DNA from: Streptomyces sp. TRM49041
Lineage (GTDB): Bacteria; Actinomycetota; Actinomycetes; Streptomycetales; Streptomycetaceae
Direction of reading: 5' to 3'
Length of the DNA stretch: 64,000 nt
Assembly: GCF_008271805.1 (NCBI RefSeq)
Contig: NZ_VSRY01000167.1
Coordinates: 4,900-68,899 of the forward strand
A program made the position numbers and the translations under genes. The notes beneath the pieces were generated by a model. The model was not told the origin of the DNA, ran no database searches, and saw only the letters and a list, made by a program, of their open reading frames with translations. The number at the start of each line of letters is the position of its first letter. Positions within the stretch are counted from its first letter, which is position 1. Positions 16,576 to 24,675 of the stretch are shown one piece after another.

Positions 16576-16617
16576 GAGGTGCCGGGGGTGAGGTGCCGGG
16601 GGTGAGGTGCCGGGGGT
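16576..16617. repeat. 14-bp tandem repeat (GAGGTGCCGGGGGT x3)
   Basis: Three perfect 14-bp units start at 16576, 16590 and 16604. They are flanked by partial GAGGTG copies on both sides and begin directly after the radA stop codon. The rest of the gap to disA (16618-16837) holds no gene that I can support. Each unit contains GAGGTG, which resembles a ribosome binding site. The array most likely arose by slippage. Confidence 0.75.
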
Positions 16618-16837
16618 GAGGTGAACCTGGCGGGTGGCCTGCCCGCCGGCGCCGCCCGACGCGCGGGCCCGGGCGGGACGCCGTCCCCGGGGCGGAAGGG
16701 CAGCCCCGTCGCCCCTGGCGGAACACAGGCGCACAGCGGGATGGCAGGGGGCGTCTTCGCGGGCGCACTCCCCTCGTGGGTGGGGGTCGCTAGACTTTGC
16801 CCTGGTCTCGCCCACCCGTACGAGCCGGAGGAGCGCA

Positions 16838-17962
16838 GTGGCAGCCAACGACCGGGCAGCAGCACCCGGAAAGTCGGGCGGAGGCTCCGGCAATGAAGCG
16901 CTCATGCGCGCGTCCCTGAGTGCGGTGGCCCCGGGCACGGCACTGCGGGACGGACTGGAGCGCATCCTCCGTGGCAACACGGGCGGTCTGATCGTCCTCG
17001 GCATGGACAAGACCGTCGAGTCGATGTGCACCGGCGGTTTCGTGCTGGACGTCGAGTTCACCGCGACCCGCCTCCGCGAGCTGTGCAAGCTCGACGGCGC
17101 CCTCATCCTCGACAAGGACATCACCAAGATTCTTCGAGCGGGTGTCCAATTGGTGCCTGATGCATCGATTCCCACCGAAGAGACCGGGACCCGGCACCGC
17201 ACCGCGGACCGGGTCTCCAGGCAGTGCGGGTTCCCCGTGATCTCGGTGTCGCAGTCGATGCGGCTGATCGCGCTGTACGTCGACGGGGAGCGGCGCGTGC
17301 TGGAGGAGTCCGCCGCGATCCTCTCCCGCGCCAACCAGGCCCTCGCCACCCTGGAGCGGTACAAGCTCCGGCTCGACGAGGTCGCCGGCACGCTCTCCGC
17401 GCTGGAGATCGAGGACCTGGTGACCGTCCGGGACGTCACGGCCGTCGCGCAGCGCCTGGAGATGGTGCGCCGGATCGCCACCGAGATCGCCGAGTACGTC
17501 GTGGAGCTGGGCACCGACGGCCGTCTCCTGGCCCTCCAGCTCGACGAGCTGATCGCGGGTGTGGAGCCCGAGCGCGAGCTGGTCGTACGGGACTATGTGC
17601 CCGAGCCCACCGCGAAGCGGTCCCGTACCGTCGCCGAGGCGCTCACCGAGCTGGACGCCCTGTCCCACTCCGAGCTGCTGGAGCTGGCGACCGTGGCCCG
17701 CGCGCTCGGCTACAGCGGCTCCCCCGAGACCCTGGACTCCGCGGTCTCGCCGCGCGGCTACCGGCTGCTCGCCAAGGTGCCCCGGCTGCCCGGCGCGATC
17801 ATCGAGCGGCTCGTCGAGCACTTCGGCGGCCTGCAGAAGCTGCTCGCCGCCAGTGTCGACGACCTCCAGACCGTCGACGGCGTCGGCGAGGCCCGCGCCC
17901 GCAGCGTCCGCGAGGGGCTTTCCCGGCTCGCCGAGTCGTCGATTCTCGAGCGGTATGTGTGA
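16838..17962 (+). CDS. disA: DNA integrity scanning protein / diadenylate cyclase DisA
   Basis: DisA makes cyclic di-AMP from two ATP and senses branched DNA. The 374-residue protein has the DAC domain motifs DGA (86-88) and RHR (119-121), a helical linker, and a C-terminal helix-hairpin-helix DNA-binding region (LQTVDGVGEARARSVREGLS). GTG at 16838 has a GGAGGAGC ribosome binding site 4-5 nt upstream. It sits downstream of radA in the conserved order. In Streptomyces c-di-AMP controls ion balance and growth. Confidence 0.96.
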   Translation: MAANDRAAAPGKSGGGSGNEALMRASLSAVAPGTALRDGLERILRGNTGGLIVLGMDKTVESMCTGGFVLDVEFTATRLRELCKLDGALILDKDITKILRAGVQLVPDASIPTEETGTRHRTADRVSRQCGFPVISVSQSMRLIALYVDGERRVLEESAAILSRANQALATLERYKLRLDEVAGTLSALEIEDLVTVRDVTAVAQRLEMVRRIATEIAEYVVELGTDGRLLALQLDELIAGVEPERELVVRDYVPEPTAKRSRTVAEALTELDALSHSELLELATVARALGYSGSPETLDSAVSPRGYRLLAKVPRLPGAIIERLVEHFGGLQKLLAASVDDLQTVDGVGEARARSVREGLSRLAESSILERYV

Positions 17963-17983
17963 CGAGGGCTTCGGGGTTCGTCC

Positions 17984-18826
17984 TCAGTCCTTGGTCAGGG
18001 TGATGGACGAGCGCAGTACGCCCTTCTGCCCCGGCACCGTGGCCTCCGCCAGGTAGGTGCCGGGACCCGCCGCACCAGGCGGCGGGGTGCCGCACCGCGG
18101 TGCGCTGTGGCGGCGGTCCCATTCGACCGTGTACGTCGCGGTGCCGCTCGCCGGGACGGCGACGTACACGCTGCCGGAGCCCTTGGGGCAGTCCTTGGAC
18201 GACCAGATCTCGTCGTCCTTCTCGTCGCTGATCGTCAGAACGGCTGTGGCCGGGCCCAGGTCCGTCTTGCAGCCGGTCGCCGAGGTGTTCCGGGCGGTGA
18301 GCCGGAACCGGGGTTTCTCGCCCGGCGCGTACGACACCTTCGAGCTGCTGAGCGCCAACTGCAGGCTGCCGGGCGCACAGTTGGGGAGGCTGGAGTTCGC
18401 GGGGACCTGCTGGACGGAGCCCGTGCCGCCGCCACCGGTCGCGGAGCCGCCGCCCGTGCCCGTACCGCCGCCCGTACCCGTACCGGACCCCGCGCCGTCG
18501 CCGTTGCCGTCACCGTCACCGCTGCCACCCGCGCCGGAGCCGTCCGTACCGCCCGAGTCGCCGGTGCCCTCGGAGGCGCCCGGCTCGTCGCGGCCGCCCG
18601 GCTGGGTGCTGATGGCGGGGCCCGAGGGCGTCGGCCCAGGGGTGATGGACGGGGCTGGTGAGGTCGCGTTGGCGCCGTCGCTCCTGTCCTTCGAGCCGTC
18701 GTCACCGGAACTGACGAACCATACGATCAGCACGGCGAGCAGCGCGGCCACACTCGCGGCGACTGCCCTCCGCCGCCAGTAGATGGAGGAGGGAAGCGGC
18801 CCGACCGGATTGCGCAGAGATCCCAC
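17984..18826 (-). CDS. Putative membrane-anchored secreted protein, function unknown
   Basis: This 280-residue protein has a short basic start and a signal-anchor (AVAASVAALLAVLIVWFV). A long Gly/Ser/Asp/Thr low-complexity linker (about residues 50-150) follows. The C-terminal Ig-like or DUF-type beta domain contains paired Cys residues (LPNCAPGSL, TGCKTDLG, KDCPKGSG, PRCGTPP). I chose GTG at 18826 because TACAGT lies 7 nt upstream, as expected for a leaderless transcript. Longer in-frame starts would add an unlikely Arg-rich stretch. It converges on disA with a 21-bp gap and is divergent from the PAP2 gene. Confidence 0.62.
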   Translation of the reverse strand: MGSLRNPVGPLPSSIYWRRRAVAASVAALLAVLIVWFVSSGDDGSKDRSDGANATSPAPSITPGPTPSGPAISTQPGGRDEPGASEGTGDSGGTDGSGAGGSGDGDGNGDGAGSGTGTGGGTGTGGGSATGGGGTGSVQQVPANSSLPNCAPGSLQLALSSSKVSYAPGEKPRFRLTARNTSATGCKTDLGPATAVLTISDEKDDEIWSSKDCPKGSGSVYVAVPASGTATYTVEWDRRHSAPRCGTPPPGAAGPGTYLAEATVPGQKGVLRSSITLTKD

Positions 18827-18995
18827 GGCCCAAACTGTACGAGAGATCGTCGCCGACTCCCGCCCCACCCTCCGCTCCTGCGCAGGTTTTTGCCGATGAT
18901 CACATCTGCGTAGGGGGTTTCGGCCCTGGCCGGTGGTGAGCGGGGACGGACGGCGGCGAACGACCGGTTCCGGCGGCCAGGTACCGTCCGTAACC

Positions 18996-19712
18996 ATGAG
19001 TCAGGACCTCTATCGCTCGATCACCGACTTCGCCCAGACCACTCCGCACTGGGTGCACGTCTTCGCCGAGATCGGCACCGACGCCGGACTGCTGGTCTTC
19101 GGTGTGCTGTTCGTCGTCGCCTGGTGGCGGGTACGCCCCGCCGGTTCGCGGGCCATGGCGCTCGCCGCGCTCGCCCCGGTCGCCACCGCCTTCGGATACG
19201 TCGTCAGTGAGACGCTCAAGTCGCTGATCGACGAGGAGCGGCCGTGCCGCGCGGTGGCCGGTGCCGTCGCGTCGATCGCGGAGTGCCCCCCGTACGGCGA
19301 CTGGTCGTTCCCGAGCAACCACGCGGCGATCGCGGGTGCTTCGGCGATGGCGCTCGCGCTGGCGTGGCGGCGGATCGCGTGGCTGACGATGCCGCTGGCG
19401 GTGGTCATGGCGTTCTCACGGGTGTTCGTGGGGGTGCACTACCCGCACGACGTGGCGGCGGGCCTGGTCGTCGGCGCGCTGGCGGTGCTCCTGTTCGTAC
19501 GGCTCCTGACGGGGCCGACGCAGCGGCTGGTGGAGACGATGCGTACAAGCAGGTCGGGCGCGGCCACGTGGCTCGCCGGGGCCGGTCCGGCCGTGGCGCC
19601 CTCCGGTGACCTGGAGGCGCACACGGTGCCTCGGCAGCACGGGACGCCCACGGAGCGGCGTGCGGGTCGGCGTGCCGAGCGGCGGGAGGCGGCGCACCGG
19701 CGTGTGTCCTGA
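18996..19712 (+). CDS. PAP2 family membrane phosphatase (undecaprenyl-PP phosphatase-like)
   Basis: This 238-residue integral membrane protein carries the three acid-phosphatase motifs: KSLIDEERP, PSNHAAIAGA and SRVFVGVHYPHDV. These place catalytic His and Arg residues on the outer membrane face. Several hydrophobic segments surround them. The family recycles undecaprenyl pyrophosphate or dephosphorylates other lipid phosphates. A location just upstream of sigE-cseABC suits a cell-wall role, but the substrate is inferred. The basic C-terminal tail is cytoplasmic. Confidence 0.87.
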   Translation: MSQDLYRSITDFAQTTPHWVHVFAEIGTDAGLLVFGVLFVVAWWRVRPAGSRAMALAALAPVATAFGYVVSETLKSLIDEERPCRAVAGAVASIAECPPYGDWSFPSNHAAIAGASAMALALAWRRIAWLTMPLAVVMAFSRVFVGVHYPHDVAAGLVVGALAVLLFVRLLTGPTQRLVETMRTSRSGAATWLAGAGPAVAPSGDLEAHTVPRQHGTPTERRAGRRAERREAAHRRVS

Positions 19713-19782
19713 GCTGCGGGGCGTCGGGCACGGGTCCGGGGAGCGCGGAAACGGGCGTTGGACGTGTCAGGATCGGATTGCC

Positions 19783-20796
19783 ATGACTGCGACCGAGACT
19801 CCTGAAGCCGCCCCTGCCTCCTCTACTGCCTCAACCGCCTCGACTGCATCGACTGCCTCCGCCCCCGCCGATCCCGCCGTCGCGGCCGATCCCGCCCTGT
19901 CGGCCGATCCCGCCGTCGCGGCGGCCGGCCGGCTCCACACCCCCGTCCTCGCGTGGTTCGACCAGCACGCCCGCGACCTGCCCTGGCGCCGCCCGGAGGC
20001 GGGCGCGTGGGGCGTGATGGTCAGCGAGTTCATGCTCCAGCAGACCCCGGTGAACCGGGTCCTGCCGGTGTACGAGCAGTGGCTGGCCCGCTGGCCGCGC
20101 CCCGCCGCGCTGGCCGCCGAGGCGCCCGGCGAGGCGGTACGCGCCTGGGGGCGGCTCGGCTATCCGCGCCGCGCCCTGCGGCTGCACGGAGCGGCCGTCG
20201 CCATAACGGAACGGCACGGCGGCGACGTACCGAGCGAGCACGCCCACCTACTGGCCCTGCCCGGCATCGGGGAGTACACGGCCGCGGCGGTGGCGTCGTT
20301 CGCGTACGGCCGGCGGCACGCCGTCCTCGACACGAACGTCCGCCGGGTGTTCGCCCGCGCGGTGACGGGCGCCCAGTACCCGCCGAACGCCACGACCGCC
20401 GCCGAACGCCGGCTCGCCCGCGCCCTGCTGCCGGACGACGAAGGGACGGCGGCCCGTTGGGCGGCGGCGTCGATGGAACTGGGCGCACTGGTCTGCACGG
20501 CGAAGAACGAGCAGTGCGGGCGCTGCCCGATCGCCCACGAATGCGCCTGGCGGCTCGCCGGCAAGCCCGCCCACGAGGGCCCGCCGCGGCGCGGCCAGAC
20601 GTACGCGGGCACGGACCGCCAGGTCCGCGGCAAGCTGCTCGCGGTGCTGCGCGAGGCGGTGACCCCGGTCCCGCAGTCCGCACTGGACGCGGTCTGGCGC
20701 GACCCGGTCCAGCGTGCCCGGGCGCTGGACGGCCTGGTCGCCGACGGCCTCGTCGAGCCCCTGGAGAACGGTCTGTACCGGCTCCCCGCGCGCTGA
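19783..20796 (+). CDS. mutY: A/G-specific adenine DNA glycosylase (MutY)
   Basis: MutY removes adenine mispaired with 8-oxoguanine. The 337-residue protein has the catalytic Glu82 in SEFMLQQTPV, the helix-hairpin-helix LPGIGEYTAAAV, the catalytic Asp in VLDTNVRRV, and an Fe-S cluster motif C-x6-C-x2-C-x5-C (CTAKNEQCGRCPIAHEC). An N-terminal extension of about 48 residues is made of STA and DPA repeats. The C-terminus is short and lacks a recognisable MutT-like 8-oxoG recognition domain, as in other actinobacterial MutY proteins. A hairpin terminator follows. Confidence 0.92.
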   Translation: MTATETPEAAPASSTASTASTASTASAPADPAVAADPALSADPAVAAAGRLHTPVLAWFDQHARDLPWRRPEAGAWGVMVSEFMLQQTPVNRVLPVYEQWLARWPRPAALAAEAPGEAVRAWGRLGYPRRALRLHGAAVAITERHGGDVPSEHAHLLALPGIGEYTAAAVASFAYGRRHAVLDTNVRRVFARAVTGAQYPPNATTAAERRLARALLPDDEGTAARWAAASMELGALVCTAKNEQCGRCPIAHECAWRLAGKPAHEGPPRRGQTYAGTDRQVRGKLLAVLREAVTPVPQSALDAVWRDPVQRARALDGLVADGLVEPLENGLYRLPAR

Positions 20797-20820
20797 CAGC
20801 TCCCCTCTCCTGCCCGCCCC

Positions 20821-20855
20821 GGGCCCAGGCGCCGATCAGGCATCGCCCTGGGCCC
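20821..20855 (+). terminator. Hairpin terminator downstream of mutY
   Basis: The inverted repeat GGGCCCAGGCG (20821-20831) and CGCCCTGGGCCC (20844-20855) forms an 11-bp stem with one bulged base and a 12-nt loop, 24 nt after the mutY stop. It would isolate sigE from mutY transcription. No U-tract is present. Confidence 0.55.
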
Positions 20856-21075
20856 GCATTCCCCACCCCTCCGTATCCCACTGCTCACGCACCGCAGGCG
20901 CATCACCGCTGTTACACAACCGATGGACAGCCGTGCGTCCGCCGAAGGGTGCTTCGGACAGGGCCGTGACAAGCGCTCCGTAGCTTCTCGTGATGTCAGC
21001 GAGGGAGCCCGGCCGAAGTGGTCGGCGGCGCTGGAGCAGCACTGCGTGTCACGGGGAAACGGGAGGCGGTTCGAG
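20856..21075 (+). promoter_or_regulatory. sigE upstream region with candidate promoter
   Basis: This gap should hold the sigE promoter, which in S. coelicolor is activated by CseB. A plausible -10 hexamer TAGCTT lies at 20981-20986. No good -35 stands at 17 nt, consistent with a promoter that needs an activator. Just upstream, CCGAAG-N4-CTTCGG (20942-20957) is a perfect 6-bp inverted repeat and might be part of a CseB site. The sigE ribosome binding site is GGGAGG at 21061-21066. Confidence 0.4.
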
Positions 21076-21669
21076 ATGTCGCACGGCGAGGTGCTCGGAT
21101 TCGAGGAGTACGTACGCACCAGGCAGGACGCCCTGCTGCGCAGCGCCCGACGTCTCGTGCCCGACCCGGTGGACGCGCAGGACCTGCTGCAGACCGCCCT
21201 GGCCCGTACGTACGGCCGCTGGGACGGCATAGCCGACAAAACCCTCGCCGACGCGTACCTGCGCCGTGTGATGATCAATACGCGGACCGAGTGGTGGCGC
21301 GCCCGCAAGCTGGAGGAGGTCCCCACCGAGCAGCTGCCCGACGCGTCGGTCGACGACGCGACCGAGCAGCACGCGGACCGGGCCCTGCTCATGGACGTGC
21401 TCAAGGTGCTCGCGCCCAAGCAGCGCAGCGTCGTAGTCCTGCGCCACTGGGAGCAGATGAGCACCGAGGAGACCGCCGCGGCGCTCGGCATGTCGACCGG
21501 TACGGTGAAGAGCACGCTGCACCGCGCGCTGGCCCGCCTCCGCCAGGAACTGGAGAGCCGGGACATCGACGCCCGCGCCCTGGACCGGGGCCGGGGCCGG
21601 GGCACCGAGCGCGGGGTGAGCGTGGACGGACGTGGTCACGGACGGGAGCAGGAGCGGTGCGCGGCCTGA
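21076..21669 (+). CDS. sigE: ECF RNA polymerase sigma factor SigE
   Basis: This 197-residue ECF sigma factor directs the cell-envelope stress regulon. Region 2 spans FEEYVRTRQDALLRSARRLV to RTEWWRARKLEEVP. Region 4 contains KQRSVVVLRHWEQMSTEETA and the helix-turn-helix SMSTGTVKSTLHRALARLR-like stretch. It is closely similar to S. coelicolor SigE as I remember it. The ATG at 21076 has GGGAGGCGG upstream. No cognate anti-sigma factor is present. In this system activity is controlled at transcription by CseB/CseC encoded just downstream. Confidence 0.95.
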   Translation: MSHGEVLGFEEYVRTRQDALLRSARRLVPDPVDAQDLLQTALARTYGRWDGIADKTLADAYLRRVMINTRTEWWRARKLEEVPTEQLPDASVDDATEQHADRALLMDVLKVLAPKQRSVVVLRHWEQMSTEETAAALGMSTGTVKSTLHRALARLRQELESRDIDARALDRGRGRGTERGVSVDGRGHGREQERCAA

Positions 21670-21737
21670 GCGGCATACGCGGTAACGGCGGCACTGGGCG
21701 GCCCCCCTCCGGGGCGGCCCCGGACGAGCCGAGGAAC

Positions 21738-22382
21738 ATGCGGGCGGCGGGTACGGCGGCGATGGCCGGGCTCGCCGCCGCCGGCCTGCTCGGGCTGCTC
21801 GCGACCGGCTGCACCACCGGTGGCACCGGCATGCGCGACGAGGGCGCCGCCCCCGCCGAGCAGGGCGGCCCGTCGGCCTCGCCCGCGCCCTCCGCGTCCT
21901 CCTCGTCGCCGGCCTTCCGCAGGGTCGACGTCATCCGGCTGATCAAGACCGACCCCAAGGTCAGCGACCGGGTCAAGCGCGACCTCCGCCCGTGCGAGGG
22001 CGACGCCTACCCGGTCGACACCTCGTACGGCAACCTCACGGGAACCGGCACTCCGGACGTCGTCGTCAACGTGATGACGTGCGACGACGCCGTCAGCACG
22101 GGAACGTATGTGTACCGGCTGCGGGACGACACGTACGAGAATGTGTTCTCGCTGGAGGAGCCGGCCGTCTACTCGGCGATCGACCGCGGCGACCTGGTCG
22201 TCACCAAGCAGGTGTACGCGAAGGGCGACCCGGTCGCGTATCCGTCGGGCGAGGATGTGATCACGTACCGGTGGGCTTCGGACAAGTTCACGGAGCACTA
22301 CGTGGTGCACAACGAGTACAGCCAGGCGGTCGAGGGCGGAGACATCAGCGGTCCCGCACCGACCGCGCCGAGCGAGAACTGA
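21738..22382 (+). CDS. cseA: CseA lipoprotein, negative modulator of the SigE system
   Basis: This 214-residue predicted lipoprotein has a type II signal peptide ending in the lipobox LATGC (Cys25). A Ser/Pro/Ala linker and a globular domain with few known features follow. In S. coelicolor CseA sits on the outer membrane face and dampens CseC signalling. GTG at 21657 is an alternative in-frame start that overlaps the end of sigE and has GGGAG 8 nt upstream. It would add 27 residues before the signal peptide. I prefer ATG at 21738 because it gives a compact signal sequence. Confidence 0.85.
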   Translation: MRAAGTAAMAGLAAAGLLGLLATGCTTGGTGMRDEGAAPAEQGGPSASPAPSASSSSPAFRRVDVIRLIKTDPKVSDRVKRDLRPCEGDAYPVDTSYGNLTGTGTPDVVVNVMTCDDAVSTGTYVYRLRDDTYENVFSLEEPAVYSAIDRGDLVVTKQVYAKGDPVAYPSGEDVITYRWASDKFTEHYVVHNEYSQAVEGGDISGPAPTAPSEN

Positions 22383-22406
22383 GGGCGCGGGAAACGCGGT
22401 ATGGCC

Positions 22407-23120
22407 ATGGCAGAGACGCATGTGCTGTTCGTCGAGGACGACGATGTCATCCGGGAGGCCACCCAGCTGGCCCTCGAACGGGACGGCTTCGCGGTCACGG
22501 CGATGCCCGACGGGCTGTCCGGCCTGGAGTCCTTCCGCGCCCGGCGGCCCGACATCGCGCTGCTGGACGTGATGCTTCCCGGCATGGACGGCGTCAGCCT
22601 TTGCCGCCGTATCCGCGACGAGTCGACCGTCCCGGTCATCATGCTGTCCGCGCGCGCGGACTCGATCGACGTGGTGCTGGGGCTGGAGGCCGGCGCCGAC
22701 GACTACGTGACGAAGCCGTTCGACGGGGCGGTCCTGATGGCGCGCATCCGGGCCGTGCTGCGCCGCTTCGGGCACGCGGGCGGTGCGGGTGCCGGTGGCG
22801 GGGACGGGGGCGACCGGGGCGGGCAGGGCGAGCGCGGGCTGCTGGCCTTCGGCGACCTGGAGGTCGACACCGAGGGCATGGAGGTCCGCAAGGGCGGCGC
22901 GCCGGTCGCGCTGACCCCGACGGAGATGCGGCTGCTCCTGGAGTTCTCGTCGGCGCCGGGGACCGTCCTGTCGCGCGACAAGCTCCTGGAGCGCGTCTGG
23001 GACTACGGCTGGGGAGGCGACACCCGCGTCGTGGACGTCCATGTGCAGCGGCTGCGCACGAAGATCGGCCAGGACCGGATCGAGACGGTCCGCGGCTTCG
23101 GGTACAAGCTCAGGGCGTAG
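22407..23120 (+). CDS. cseB: Response regulator CseB (OmpR family)
   Basis: CseB is the response regulator that activates the sigE promoter after phosphorylation by CseC. The 237-residue protein has a receiver domain with the acidic pocket in FVEDDD, the phospho-acceptor Asp in ALLDVMLPG, and Lys in YVTKPF. A Gly-rich linker leads to an OmpR winged-helix domain (LTPTEMRLLLEF, RVVDVHVQRLRTKI, RGFGYKLR). An in-frame ATG at 22401 is an alternative start two codons upstream. The 198-bp gap to cseC contains a duplicated segment. Confidence 0.95.
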   Translation: MAETHVLFVEDDDVIREATQLALERDGFAVTAMPDGLSGLESFRARRPDIALLDVMLPGMDGVSLCRRIRDESTVPVIMLSARADSIDVVLGLEAGADDYVTKPFDGAVLMARIRAVLRRFGHAGGAGAGGGDGGDRGGQGERGLLAFGDLEVDTEGMEVRKGGAPVALTPTEMRLLLEFSSAPGTVLSRDKLLERVWDYGWGGDTRVVDVHVQRLRTKIGQDRIETVRGFGYKLRA

Positions 23121-23140
23121 CAGCGCGCCGGGGCCCTTGG

Positions 23141-23353
23141 GACCCCCGGCAGCAATCCACCCCCCGTACCCCACACGTGACAGGACAGGACCGCGCCCCA
23201 TGAAACAGCCCACGCTGCGGACCGGCGTGCGGTGACCGCATCCCCCGGGGGACGACCCCCGGACCCCCGGCAGCGACCCACCCCCATACCCCACACGTGA
23301 AGGACAGGACCGCGCCCCATGAAACAGCCCACGCTGCGGACCGGCGTGCGGTG
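23141..23353 (+). repeat. Direct duplication of the cseC start region
   Basis: Two copies of about 93 bp (23141-23234 and 23262-23353) differ at only a few positions and are separated by 27 bp. Each contains the same upstream leader (CCCCACACGTGA, GGACAGGACCGCGCCCC) and the same first codons of cseC. The first copy therefore encodes a separate mini-frame (23200-23235, MKQPTLRTGVR then TGA). The second copy is the true cseC start at 23319. The first copy ends in TGA because the duplication junction changes GTGG to GTGA. Confidence 0.85.
23200..23235 (+). CDS. Mini-ORF duplicating the first 11 codons of cseC
   Basis: This 11-codon frame has the same start context as cseC and encodes the same first 11 residues, then stops. 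If translated it would act as an upstream ORF in the cseC leader. It may compete for ribosomes or couple to cseC translation. It may also be only the debris of a tandem duplication. Nothing in the sequence separates these options. Confidence 0.5.
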   Translation: MKQPTLRTGVR

Positions 23354-24638
23354 GAAGATCTCCATCGCGATCGCCGCCGTGGGTGCCCTGGTCGCGGTCG
23401 CGCTGAGCCTCGTCGTGCACAACGCCGCCCGGGTCTCGATGCTCGACAACGCGCGCGAGGTGCAGATGGAGCGGCTGCTGTTCGCCCAGCGCATGTACGA
23501 GGCGTCCAAGCCGAGGGAGCCGAGGTTCGGGACCAAGGTGAACGACCCCAAGCTGCCCCGGGAGCTCGACCGGCTGACGGGGCGGAAGCGCCGCGGTACG
23601 TATGTGCAGCAGCACAGCAGTGGCGCGCCGGACGTGTGGGCGGCCGTGCCGCTGGGGAACGGCGATGTGCTGTCGCTGCACACGCCGTTCGCCGACCGCA
23701 GCGCGACGATCATGAAGCGGCTGGACGAGGCGCTCGTCGTCGGCTCGGTGTCGGTCGTGTTCGCCGGGTCCGCGCTCGGGGTGCTGATCGGCGGCCAGCT
23801 GTCGCGCAGGCTCCGCAAGGCGGCCACCGCGGCCGGGAAGGTGGCCCAGGGCAACACGGACGTGCGGGTGCGGGACGCGATCGGCGGCGTCGTACGGGAC
23901 GAGACGGACGAGCTCGCGCGGGCCGTGGACGCCCTGACGGACGCGCTGCACGAGCGGATCGAGGCCGAGCGCCGGGTCACGGCGGACATCGCTCACGAGC
24001 TGCGCACCCCCGTGACCGGCCTGCTCACCGCCGCCGAGCTGCTGCCGCCCGGCCGCCCGACCGAGCTGGTACGGGACAGGGCGCGGGCGATGCGGACGCT
24101 CGTCGAGGACGTCCTGGAGGTGGCCCGGCTGGACAGCGCGTCGGAGCGGGCCGAGCTCCAGGAGATCTCGCTGGGCGAGTTCGTCGTCCGCCGGGTGACC
24201 GTGCTGAACCCGGACGCGGTGGTGCGGGTGGTGCACGAGTCATGGGTGAACACGGACCCGCGTCGGCTGGAGCGCATCCTGGGCAACCTGCTCACGAACG
24301 CCGCCAAGTACGGCAGGCCGCCGGTCGAGGTCACCGTCGAGGGGCGGGTCGTACGGGTCCGCGACCACGGGCCCGGGTTCCCGGAGGCGCTGCTGCGCGA
24401 GGGGCCGAGCCGGTTCCGTACGGGGGCGAGCGACCGGGCGGGCGCCGGTCACGGCCTGGGGCTGACCATCGCGGCGGGTCAGGCCCGCGTGCTGGGCGCC
24501 CGGCTCACGTTCCGCAACGCGGCACCGGAGGGCACCGCCCCGGGGGCGGGCGGTGCCGTCGCGGTGCTGTGGCTGCCGGAGCACGCCCCGACGAACACGG
24601 GGAGCTTTCCGGTGATGCGGTTCACGGACGAGAGCTGA
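23319..24638 (+). CDS. cseC: Sensor histidine kinase CseC
   Basis: CseC is the membrane sensor of envelope stress that phosphorylates CseB. The 439-residue protein has a first transmembrane helix (ISIAIAAVGALVAVALSLVV) and an outer loop of about 100 residues. A second helix (VVGSVSVVFAGSALGVLIGG) is followed by a HAMP domain. The HisKA box is ADIAHELRTPVTGL with the phospho-acceptor His. The ATPase motifs are NLLTNAAKYG (N box), VRDHGPGFP (G1) and GHGLGLTIA (G2). It is the last gene of the sigE operon and converges on the M23 peptidase gene. Confidence 0.95.
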   Translation: MKQPTLRTGVRWKISIAIAAVGALVAVALSLVVHNAARVSMLDNAREVQMERLLFAQRMYEASKPREPRFGTKVNDPKLPRELDRLTGRKRRGTYVQQHSSGAPDVWAAVPLGNGDVLSLHTPFADRSATIMKRLDEALVVGSVSVVFAGSALGVLIGGQLSRRLRKAATAAGKVAQGNTDVRVRDAIGGVVRDETDELARAVDALTDALHERIEAERRVTADIAHELRTPVTGLLTAAELLPPGRPTELVRDRARAMRTLVEDVLEVARLDSASERAELQEISLGEFVVRRVTVLNPDAVVRVVHESWVNTDPRRLERILGNLLTNAAKYGRPPVEVTVEGRVVRVRDHGPGFPEALLREGPSRFRTGASDRAGAGHGLGLTIAAGQARVLGARLTFRNAAPEGTAPGAGGAVAVLWLPEHAPTNTGSFPVMRFTDES

Positions 24639-24675
24639 GCGTCCGCCCGTCCGCGGGCGGCGTCGGCCGCGGACG

